Below the pieces are notes generated by a model. That model did no database searches, had not been told where the DNA came from, and saw only the letters and a list, made by a program, of their open reading frames with translations. From Clostridia bacterium (GTDB taxonomy: Bacteria > Bacillota > Clostridia > Oscillospirales > CAG-272), in assembly GCA_017453305.1 (NCBI GenBank), contig JAFTKJ010000025.1, positions 64,392-128,391 on the forward strand: a DNA stretch of 64,000 bases, written 5' to 3'. Shown here piece after piece: positions 52,659-60,081 of this stretch (position 1 is its first letter; every line of letters starts with the position of its first letter). A program made the translations under genes and the position numbers.

Positions 52659-52955
52659 ATGATCACATCAAAACAAAGAGCTTACCTGCGCAGTCAGGCG
52701 AATGCGCTCACCGCAATCATGCAGATTGGTAAGGGCGGTATTTCCGAAAATTTGAGCAAGACCATTTCCGACGCCCTGGAGGCGAGAGAGCTGATCAAGC
52801 TGCACGTTCTGGAAAACAGCGGCGAGGATCCGTACGTGCTTTTGCAGGAGCTTGCGGCAGAGCTTGACGCCGAGCCTGTAGCAGTGGTAGGTCGCAAGAT
52901 CGTTTTGTACCGCGCATCCGAAAAACATCCCACCATCGAGCTTCCAAAGGCATGA
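52659..52955 (+). CDS. yhbY: YhbY-family RNA-binding protein (CRM domain)
   Basis: This is a small CRM-domain protein that binds the ribosome assembly intermediate. The 98 residues begin MITSKQRAYLRSQANALTAI and contain IGKGGISENLSKTISDALEARELIK and the GxxG-like VVGRKIVLYR. I chose ATG 52659, with AAAGGAA 6 bases upstream; ATG 52644 would lie inside the stop of the preceding gene. Its stop overlaps the nadD start (ATGA). Confidence 0.94.
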   Translation: MITSKQRAYLRSQANALTAIMQIGKGGISENLSKTISDALEARELIKLHVLENSGEDPYVLLQELAAELDAEPVAVVGRKIVLYRASEKHPTIELPKA

Positions 52956-53554
52956 CGCGCATCGGAATTTACGGTGGCACCTTTTCGCCGCCGCACAACG
53001 GGCACGTTGCCGCCGCACGGGCATTTATGGAGCAGATGTGGCTGGATTTTCTGTACGTGATTCCAACGGCACTCCCTCCCCACAAGGAGATGGAGGTGCA
53101 GGTGGATGCGGCACAACGTTTGGAGATGTGCCGTTTGGCATTCTCCGGAATGGAGGGCGTTTACGTCAGTGATCTGGAGCTGCGCCGCGGTGGTAGAAGC
53201 TATACGGTAGATACCCTGCGTGAGCTTTGGGGAGAGGATCGAAGACTCTTTTTTCTCTGCGGTACCGATATGATGCTTACGCTTGACACCTGGCGCGAGC
53301 CGGAGGAAATCTTCCGCTTATGTTATCCGGTCTATATCCGTCGGGAAAACGATCGCACTCTGGATGCCGCCATCGTGCAAAAGATTACCGAGTACAATCA
53401 AAAATACGGCAAGGTCGTGCGCCGCATCGTCGCCGAACCGTTGGAAATCTCCTCCAACCAAGTGCGTACAGCTCTGCAGGACGGTAAGGACGTTTCACGT
53501 CTGATCCCCGCATCGGTAGAAAAATACATTCGTGACAACCATTTATACGTTTGA
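52952..53554 (+). CDS. nadD: Nicotinate-nucleotide adenylyltransferase
   Basis: NadD adenylates nicotinate mononucleotide, the step before NadE. The 200-residue protein has GIYGGTFSPPHNGHVAAA (the ATP-binding HxGH) at its N-terminus, FFLCGTDMMLTLDTW and EISSNQVRTALQDG. It overlaps yhbY by 4 bases and is followed by yqeK, the conserved Firmicutes order. Confidence 0.96.
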   Translation: MTRIGIYGGTFSPPHNGHVAAARAFMEQMWLDFLYVIPTALPPHKEMEVQVDAAQRLEMCRLAFSGMEGVYVSDLELRRGGRSYTVDTLRELWGEDRRLFFLCGTDMMLTLDTWREPEEIFRLCYPVYIRRENDRTLDAAIVQKITEYNQKYGKVVRRIVAEPLEISSNQVRTALQDGKDVSRLIPASVEKYIRDNHLYV

Positions 53555-53574
53555 TAAAAGGAGAGTGGGGTATA

Positions 53575-54210
53575 ATGATAAAGATCACCGAAAAAATGCT
53601 TGACGAGCTGCGTGGCTTTGTCATGCAGCAGATCTCTCCCAAGCGCTTTCGCCACACGGCGGCAGTTGAGGAAATGGTAGCACGTCTTTGCGCACTGTAC
53701 TGTCCCGAGCATACGTTGCAGCTCCGCGCTGCGGCGCTCTTACACGATCTGACAAAGGAATTGACGCTTGATGCACAATTGGAGCTTTGCAAGCGATATG
53801 ATCTTCCCGTCAGTGATGCGGATAAGCTCGCGCCCAAGACCTTTCACGCGCGTACGGCGGCGGCAAGGATCGAGCACGAAATGCCGCAATTTAACGATCC
53901 CCTCATCGTCAGCGCGGTGCGCTGGCACACCACGGGACACGAGGGCATGACGCTGACCGAAAAGCTTTTGTATCTTGCCGATTACATTGACGAGTCACGC
54001 ACTTATCCTGCCTGCGTTCTGTTGCGCCGCTACTTTTTCGGTGCCGATCCCAAAGAGATGGACGAGGAAGGACGCATGCGCCTTTTGCGCGAGACCATGC
54101 TGCTCTCGTATGAATTGACCATCAAGGATCTGTTGCAGGAGGGCAATCCCATCGCGGAGGATACCGTCCGCGCACGTAACGAATTGCTTCTTGAGGCAAG
54201 TAGAGGCTGA
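53575..54210 (+). CDS. yqeK: YqeK, HD-domain dinucleoside polyphosphate hydrolase
   Basis: YqeK is a metal-dependent HD phosphohydrolase now associated with Ap4A breakdown. In 211 residues it shows RFRHTAAVEEMVARL, AALLHDLTKEL (the HD pair), IVSAVRWHTTGHEGMTL and KLLYLADYIDESRTYPA. I chose ATG 53575; the in-frame TTG 53551 overlaps the nadD stop. GGAGAG lies 9-13 bases upstream. Confidence 0.94.
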   Translation: MIKITEKMLDELRGFVMQQISPKRFRHTAAVEEMVARLCALYCPEHTLQLRAAALLHDLTKELTLDAQLELCKRYDLPVSDADKLAPKTFHARTAAARIEHEMPQFNDPLIVSAVRWHTTGHEGMTLTEKLLYLADYIDESRTYPACVLLRRYFFGADPKEMDEEGRMRLLRETMLLSYELTIKDLLQEGNPIAEDTVRARNELLLEASRG

Positions 54211-54254
54211 TTTCATGCAGCTTCATTTACATATTGAAACAAAGAGGTATGAAA

Positions 54255-55226
54255 ATGAAGCGCTTGATTCCATTGTTCCTTCCGCTTTTTTGCGCGGCTT
54301 GTCTGTGTCTGCTCTTCTTGACGCCATCCTTTGGAGCGGCGCAAGCTGATGGAGAGGTTACCGACGTCAACACAACACCAAAGGAACGCGTGACACGGTT
54401 TTTGCTTTTGGGGTGTGACCGCGCATCCGGCTTGACCGATAGCATTTTGCTTGTCACCGTCAACGAGACCGAGAAAAAAGCAAGTGTTCTGCAAATTCCG
54501 CGTGATACCTACGCCGAGTACACCGAAAGAGATTACAAAAAACTCAACGGAGGTATGGCTGCTTTGGGTGAGAGTGGTATCAAGGATTTTTTATCCGAAG
54601 CGTTGGGCGTTCCCATCGATTATTTTGCAGTTCTCAAATTGGATTGCTTTGACGACATCGTCGATGCCGTTGGAGGCGTGGACGTCGAAATTCCGCAGGA
54701 TATGCATTACACCGATCCCGTACAGGACCTGGAGATCTCGCTCCATGCGGGCAAGGCACATCTTGATGGCAAGCAAGCCGAGCAGTTTGTGCGTTATCGT
54801 TCCGGGTATGCAAATGCCGATCTGGGACGGTTGGATGCGCAAAAGCTGTTTCTGCGTGCCTTTGCACAAAAGTGCAAGTCTTTGAGTGCATCGCAGTTTT
54901 TTCGCGTGGTGTGTGCATCCCTTACGGGTGTGCAGACCGACGTGGGAATTGCGGATGCCATCCGTGTGGCAGGTGTGCTTCGGCAATGTGATGCCGATAC
55001 CTTTCCCATGGGGACGCTCCCGGGACAAGCAATCCCCGGAAAAAGCGGAGCCTGGTACTACGTGCTCAATCGCGAGGGCGTGTGCCGCATGATGAATGAA
55101 TATGCTTCTCCTATGGTTCCCCTGGAGTCTGAGGAGCTTGACCCTCACGGCGTTTTTGACCGTGAGGAATATACCGATTTTCACAATATTTATATAGCAG
55201 AAGAAAAATCCCTTCCGCTTGTCTGA
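54255..55226 (+). CDS. LCP (LytR-CpsA-Psr) family cell-wall polymer ligase
   Basis: LCP proteins attach secondary cell-wall polymers such as teichoic acids to peptidoglycan, on the outer face of the membrane. The 323-residue product has an N-terminal membrane anchor (LIPLFLPLFCAACLCLLFL). It also has the LCP core SILLVTVNETEKKASVLQIPRDTY, DYFAVLKLDCFDDIVDAVGGVDVEI and LDGKQAEQFVRYRSGYANADLGRLDAQKLFL split across residues 65-205. I chose ATG 54255 for its spacing to AGAGG. The place between yqeK and rsfS is the usual one in Clostridia. Confidence 0.93.
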   Translation: MKRLIPLFLPLFCAACLCLLFLTPSFGAAQADGEVTDVNTTPKERVTRFLLLGCDRASGLTDSILLVTVNETEKKASVLQIPRDTYAEYTERDYKKLNGGMAALGESGIKDFLSEALGVPIDYFAVLKLDCFDDIVDAVGGVDVEIPQDMHYTDPVQDLEISLHAGKAHLDGKQAEQFVRYRSGYANADLGRLDAQKLFLRAFAQKCKSLSASQFFRVVCASLTGVQTDVGIADAIRVAGVLRQCDADTFPMGTLPGQAIPGKSGAWYYVLNREGVCRMMNEYASPMVPLESEELDPHGVFDREEYTDFHNIYIAEEKSLPLV

Positions 55227-55254
55227 TTGAAACCCTATGAAAGGAAATAAAAAA

Positions 55255-55683
55255 ATGGATGAAATAATGCAAGAACAGCTCCCCATGCTGACCGATGCTT
55301 CGCCCGAAGAATTGGCAAAGGCGATCTTTGACGTGCTGGACGCAAAAAAAGCGCACAAGCTCAAGGTGTTGCGTGTCAACGATCAAACCGTTATTACCGA
55401 TTACTTTGTCATTTGTACGGGTAACTCAAGCACGCAGGTCAAGTCACTTGGCGGAGAATTGGAATATAAGCTCGGGTTGCGTGGTATTGATCCCGTGCAC
55501 TACGAGGGACGCGACAGCGACGGCTGGGTCGTGCTGGATTACAGCTCGGTCATCGTTCACATTTTCAGCCGCGAGCTGCGTGATTTTTATCAGCTGGAAA
55601 AGCTCTACGGAGACGCAGAAGAAATACATTTTGTCGGAATTGACGAGGCGTTCGGCGAACCGACCAAGGAGGAAGAGGAATGA
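55255..55683 (+). CDS. rsfS: Ribosome silencing factor RsfS
   Basis: RsfS binds ribosomal protein L14 and prevents subunit joining in starvation. The 142-residue product has the family core KVLRVNDQTVITDYFVICTG, NSSTQVKSLGGELEYKL, DGWVVLDYSSVIVHIFSRE and FYQLEKLYGDAEEI. I chose ATG 55255, with AAAGGA 9 bases upstream; ATG 55237 precedes that site. The stop overlaps the leuS start. Confidence 0.94.
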   Translation: MDEIMQEQLPMLTDASPEELAKAIFDVLDAKKAHKLKVLRVNDQTVITDYFVICTGNSSTQVKSLGGELEYKLGLRGIDPVHYEGRDSDGWVVLDYSSVIVHIFSRELRDFYQLEKLYGDAEEIHFVGIDEAFGEPTKEEEE

Positions 55684-58082
55684 AATACGATTTTAAACAA
55701 GTAGAAGCAAAATGGCAAAAGAGATGGGAGGAGGAGCACGCCTTTGAGGCAGAGGACAACAGCTCCAAGCCCAAGTATTACAATCTGGTCGAGTTCCCGT
55801 ATCCCAGCGGATACGGTATGCACGTCGGTCACATCAAGGCGTACTCCGGTCTTGAGGTTGTCTCGCGCAAGAGACGCATGCAAGGCTACAACGTATTGTT
55901 CCCGATCGGCTTTGACGCATACGGACTCCCCACCGAAAATACGGCAATCAAGGATAATCTCCATCCCCGTATCGTGACCGACCGTAATATTGAAAAGTTT
56001 ACATCCCAGCTCAAGCGCGTCGGCTTCTCCTTTGATTGGTCCCGCGTTGTGGACACCACCGAGGAGGATTACTACCGTTGGACGCAGTGGATCTTTTTGA
56101 AGATGTTTGAAAAAGGTTTGGTCTTCCGCGACAATGCACTGGTCAACTATTGTCCCAGCTGTAAGGTCGTTCTTTCCAACGAGGATTCCCAAGGTGGCGA
56201 ATGTGACATCTGCCACAGCGCCATTGTGCAAAAGTCCAAGACCGTTTGGTATTTGCGCATCACCGAGTATGCAGACAAGCTGTTGCAAGGACTTGACGAG
56301 GTAGACTATCTGCCCAACGTCAAGCAGCAGCAGATCAACTGGATCGGCAAATCTACCGGTGCATTTGTCAATTTCTCCCTCAAGGAGATCGACGAAAAGC
56401 TCCGCATCTATACCACCCGCCCCGATACGCTCTTTGGCGTAACCTTTATGGTCATCGCTCCCGAGCATCCCATTATCGAGGCAAACAGAGAGAAGATCGC
56501 CAACATCGCCGCGCTTGACGCATACCGCGAGGAGTGCGCAAAGAAGACCGAGTTCGAGCGCACCCAGCTGGTCAAGGATAAGACCGGTGTTCGCATCGAA
56601 GGGCTGACCGCTATCAATCCCGTTTCCGGAAAGGAAATCCCGATCTACATTTCCGACTACGTTATGATGGGCTACGGTACGGGTGCGATCATGGCAGTTC
56701 CCGCACACGACGAGCGTGACTGGGCGTTTGCAAAGAAGTTTGGTATCGACATCGTTGAGGTCATCAAGGGTGGCGACATTGCCACGGGCGCTTACACAGG
56801 CGACGGTGAAATGGTCAACTCCGACTTCCTCAATGGCTTTACCAATAAAAAGGATTCCATTGCGCGCATGATCGAGCACCTGTCCGAAAAGGGCATTGGC
56901 GAGATGGGCGTGCAGTACAAGATGAAGGACTGGGCGTTCAACCGTCAAAGATATTGGGGCGAGCCGATTCCGATCGTGCACTGTCCCGATTGCGGCATCG
57001 TTCCCGTTCCGTACAGCGAGCTGCCGCTCAAGCTCCCCGAGGTCAAGAACTTTGAACCCGGAGAGGGCGGCGAGAGCCCCTTGGCAAAGATCGATTCCTT
57101 TGTCAATTGCAAGTGCCCCAAGTGCGGCAAGGACGCCAAGCGTGAGACCGATACCATGCCGCAGTGGGCAGGCTCCTCCTGGTACTTCCTGCGCTATATC
57201 GATCCCCACAACACCGAGGCGCTGGCAGATCCCGAAAAGCTCAAGTATTGGATGCCCGTCGATTGGTACAACGGCGGTATGGAGCATGTGACCCGTCATA
57301 TGATCTACTCTCGCTTCTGGCATAAGTTCCTTTATGACCTTGGCGTGGTTCCCGTGGCTGAGCCTTACGCAAAGAGAACCGCACAGGGCTTGATCCTGGG
57401 CTCCGACGGTGAAAAGATGTCCAAGTCTCGCGGAAACGTCGTAGACCCCAACGATATGGTTGACGTATTTGGCGCGGATGTATTGCGCACCTACGTCCTC
57501 TTTATGGGCGACTACGGAAGTGCCGCTCCCTGGAATGAAAGCTCGATGAAGGGCTGTAAGAGATTCCTGGAAAGATTTGCGGATCTTTTCGATATGGCAA
57601 AGGGAGAGGGTGAGACTCCCAAGCTGACTTCCTCCATTCACAAGGTCATCAAAAAGGTATCGCTTGACATTGAAGATCTCAAGTTCAACACCGCGATTGC
57701 GGCAATGATGGGACTGATCAACGAGATCTACGACAAGGGAAGCCTGACAAAGGACGAATTGATGATCCTCGTTCGCCTGCTTTGCCCCTTCGCACCGCAC
57801 CTTTGCGAGGAAATGTGGGAGAACCTTGGTGGCAAGGGACTCTGCTCGCTTGCCCAGTGGCCCGAGTGGGATGAAGCAAAGACCGTTGACAGCACCGTAG
57901 AGGTTGCCGTTCAGGTCAACGGCAAGGTGCGCGCAACCGTTGAGCTGCCCTTGAACTGTCCGCAGGCAGACGCCATTGCCGCGGCAAAGGCAAATGAAAA
58001 GATCGCTCCTCTGGTGGAGGGCAAAACCGTGGTCAAGGAGATCAGCATTCCCAATAAGATCATCAACATCGTTGTCAGATGA
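55680..58082 (+). CDS. leuS: Leucyl-tRNA synthetase
   Basis: LeuS charges tRNA-Leu. The class I signatures are YPSGYGMHVGHIKAY (HIGH-type) near residue 45 and GEKMSKSRGN near 580. An editing CP1 domain lies between (TRPDTLFGVTFMVIAPEHP and MAVPAHDERDW). Length of 800 residues is normal for bacteria. It is translationally linked by 4-base overlaps to rsfS before it and to an orphan regulator after it. No T-box is visible; leuS here is an internal gene of a long operon. Confidence 0.98.
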   Translation: MKYDFKQVEAKWQKRWEEEHAFEAEDNSSKPKYYNLVEFPYPSGYGMHVGHIKAYSGLEVVSRKRRMQGYNVLFPIGFDAYGLPTENTAIKDNLHPRIVTDRNIEKFTSQLKRVGFSFDWSRVVDTTEEDYYRWTQWIFLKMFEKGLVFRDNALVNYCPSCKVVLSNEDSQGGECDICHSAIVQKSKTVWYLRITEYADKLLQGLDEVDYLPNVKQQQINWIGKSTGAFVNFSLKEIDEKLRIYTTRPDTLFGVTFMVIAPEHPIIEANREKIANIAALDAYREECAKKTEFERTQLVKDKTGVRIEGLTAINPVSGKEIPIYISDYVMMGYGTGAIMAVPAHDERDWAFAKKFGIDIVEVIKGGDIATGAYTGDGEMVNSDFLNGFTNKKDSIARMIEHLSEKGIGEMGVQYKMKDWAFNRQRYWGEPIPIVHCPDCGIVPVPYSELPLKLPEVKNFEPGEGGESPLAKIDSFVNCKCPKCGKDAKRETDTMPQWAGSSWYFLRYIDPHNTEALADPEKLKYWMPVDWYNGGMEHVTRHMIYSRFWHKFLYDLGVVPVAEPYAKRTAQGLILGSDGEKMSKSRGNVVDPNDMVDVFGADVLRTYVLFMGDYGSAAPWNESSMKGCKRFLERFADLFDMAKGEGETPKLTSSIHKVIKKVSLDIEDLKFNTAIAAMMGLINEIYDKGSLTKDELMILVRLLCPFAPHLCEEMWENLGGKGLCSLAQWPEWDEAKTVDSTVEVAVQVNGKVRATVELPLNCPQADAIAAAKANEKIAPLVEGKTVVKEISIPNKIINIVVR

Positions 58083-58693
58083 GAACGCAATTGTTGATCC
58101 TCTCCGAGGACGCAGTTTTTGCGCGTATGTTGGAGCTGGAGTTTTGCATGATGGAGCTCTCTGTTTGCGTCAGTTCCGATTGGCAACCGCACCTGCGCTC
58201 GGAAATCGTTCTTGTAGATCTGGACAGCGTATCGCTGTTACGGGTGGAGGCGGAGTCCGCGCAGATCATCGGCTTTACCAAGCTCTTTGACGTATCGCAG
58301 TTGGACCCCGATCGCAAATGCTCCATGATTTTGCATCGCCCGTTTGAAATGCGGCTTTTGCGAGAGGAGGTTACTATGCTCCTCTCGCAGGATCCCGAAC
58401 GTGGAAGGCGTTCGTACGTTCCGCACCAAAGTGAAACGCTGCAGCTCAACGGGTGCGAGCTTTCCTTGGGGGAGCGCAGTATTACGCTCCGCCAAAAGGA
58501 GGCGCAGGTCATGGAATGTCTTTTGACGGGAGGCTCCAAGCCCGTATCCCGTGAGGAAATTTGTCGTGTGATCGGGGAGTCCTCTGCCAATAAAGCCGAT
58601 GTTTATGTTTGCTTACTGCGCAAAAAGCTGGCGACTCTTTCCGAAAAGCAGTTGATTAAAACCGTTCGTGGTAAGGGATACTGTGTCATATAA
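58079..58693 (+). CDS. Orphan OmpR-type response regulator with degenerate receiver
   Basis: The C-terminal half (residues about 120-204) is a winged helix of the OmpR/PhoB type, with LNGCELSLGERSITLRQKEAQVMECLL and VYVCLLRKKL...IKTVRGKGYCVI. The N-terminal half resembles a shortened receiver: LLILSED has the acidic pair, VLVDLDS gives Asp47 as possible phosphoacceptor, but the usual Lys-Pro is Arg-Pro (HRPF, Arg87) and the domain is about 15 residues short. No histidine kinase is nearby. Its ATG overlaps the leuS stop. I infer a transcription factor that may not need phosphorylation. Confidence 0.85.
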   Translation: MRTQLLILSEDAVFARMLELEFCMMELSVCVSSDWQPHLRSEIVLVDLDSVSLLRVEAESAQIIGFTKLFDVSQLDPDRKCSMILHRPFEMRLLREEVTMLLSQDPERGRRSYVPHQSETLQLNGCELSLGERSITLRQKEAQVMECLLTGGSKPVSREEICRVIGESSANKADVYVCLLRKKLATLSEKQLIKTVRGKGYCVI

Positions 58694-58743
58694 AAACAAG
58701 ATGTGCTTCAAATGCAACTGCATTTGAAGCACATCTTGTTTTT
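58692..58743. terminator. Perfect 25-bp bidirectional terminator
   Basis: Positions 58692-58716 pair perfectly with 58719-58743. Each foot is an A5/T5 tract, so it can terminate on both strands between the convergent regulator gene and the glycosidase operon. The left arm begins inside the regulator's stop codon. Confidence 0.93.
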
Positions 58744-58776
58744 CTTCGTGCAGGATCGGTGTTGCGCCTTAGTCGA

Positions 58777-60075
58777 TCAAATGGTTGGAAGGCTGCAATT
58801 TTTCATCTGCACATTGGTGCACTCCGTTTGCGAGAGTGCCGTTTTCCAAGAAAGGAGCAGTTCGGGCGTGACGTCTATGCGTACGCCGTTCAAGCAGACA
58901 TCGTGCACGCCCTGCAGGTGTAAGAGCGCATCGCCGCGGATCTGCAAGCGGTGCTCGTCAAGCGGCAGGGAATCGGGAATCAAATGAATGTCAAGATCGC
59001 GCATGCGCACCCTTGAAATATCACACGCTCCGCTTGCCACAAGTCGTACGCCGCCCAAGGTATAAGCTCTGATGTTTTCCAGACTGATATTTCGTACCGC
59101 TCCGACCTCACCCTTGATCTGAATGGGGAAGCCCGCATTGTAAATGGAGATATCGGAAAAATTCACATCCTCAATTTCGGCACACCCCCTTGCCGAGTAG
59201 CTTGTGATATAGTTGATTCCATATCCTGCGTTTTCAATCGTGATACCAAAAACTCGAACATGGCGAATGACACCGTATCCAACGCCGACGCGAATGCCAC
59301 ATGCAGAGGCAGAGAGCGTACAATTGGAGATCGTGACATATTCGCAGGGGCACGGCTTTTTGAGCTTTTTGGAGTCACAGCGAATGGCAATTGCATCGTC
59401 GCCCGTGCGGATGATGCAATCCGAAACGGTCACGTAACGACAGCAATCGATATCGATCCCATCCGAGTTGCCAAAATACGCGGGATTGAGCACCTTGATG
59501 CCGCGCACGGTGACCTGCTCGCATCCGTGCAAAAAGAGTGACCAGCAGGGAGAATTTTGAATGGTGATGCCCGTGACGGTTACGTTTTCGCATTCGATCA
59601 TGCAAACGACCTGCCCGGGGCGGAGCAGGGTCTTGTCACGCGCAAAGGAGATGCCGTTGCGCCAAGCGTATCCCGACATCCATGCGTGCTCGGGGTAAAA
59701 TTTTGGCTCCTCAAAAAAGAAATCACCCGAGCCGTCTACCACGCCGTCTCCCGTTAGCGCCACGTTTTGGCACTCTACGGCAATGATCAAATGCTTTGCC
59801 ATCCACTCCTCGGAGACAGAACCGAAATTTTGTGCATAGGCATCGGCGGCGTTGTAGTCGGAAAGATCAGTGCTTGCCTTCAGCATGGCGCCATGTTCCA
59901 AATGGAGCTCAACATTGCTTTTGAGAAAAAGTGAACCTGTCAGATACGTGCCCGACGGAATGAGCACTCTGCCGCCGCCGTTGGCGTGGCAGGTGTCGAT
60001 TGCGGACTGAATTGCTTTTGTCGCAAGTGTCGTTCCGTTCGAAACGGCACCAAACTGTTCTATACTGTACATCAT
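58777..60075 (-). CDS. Glycoside hydrolase family 28-like (polygalacturonase-type)
   Basis: GH28 enzymes hydrolyse galacturonan or rhamnogalacturonan with a right-handed beta-helix. The 432-residue protein begins YSIEQFGAVSNGTTLATKAIQSAID and GGGRVLIPSGTYLTGSLFLKSN. The catalytic-type NSDGIDIDCC near residue 205 and TGDDAIAIR near 228 provide the expected aspartates. The GHG and RIK motifs of classical polygalacturonases are not evident (ASACGIRVGVGYG occupies the first), so specificity may differ. No signal peptide is seen, which suggests that it works on imported oligosaccharides. It is last in a minus-strand operon. Confidence 0.88.
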   Translation of the reverse strand: MMYSIEQFGAVSNGTTLATKAIQSAIDTCHANGGGRVLIPSGTYLTGSLFLKSNVELHLEHGAMLKASTDLSDYNAADAYAQNFGSVSEEWMAKHLIIAVECQNVALTGDGVVDGSGDFFFEEPKFYPEHAWMSGYAWRNGISFARDKTLLRPGQVVCMIECENVTVTGITIQNSPCWSLFLHGCEQVTVRGIKVLNPAYFGNSDGIDIDCCRYVTVSDCIIRTGDDAIAIRCDSKKLKKPCPCEYVTISNCTLSASACGIRVGVGYGVIRHVRVFGITIENAGYGINYITSYSARGCAEIEDVNFSDISIYNAGFPIQIKGEVGAVRNISLENIRAYTLGGVRLVASGACDISRVRMRDLDIHLIPDSLPLDEHRLQIRGDALLHLQGVHDVCLNGVRIDVTPELLLSWKTALSQTECTNVQMKNCSLPTI

Positions 60076-60081
60076 TACTCC

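Noticed and set aside
55605..57800. 731-residue minus-strand frame opposite leuS
   Set aside because: It is a shadow of the highly conserved leuS gene.
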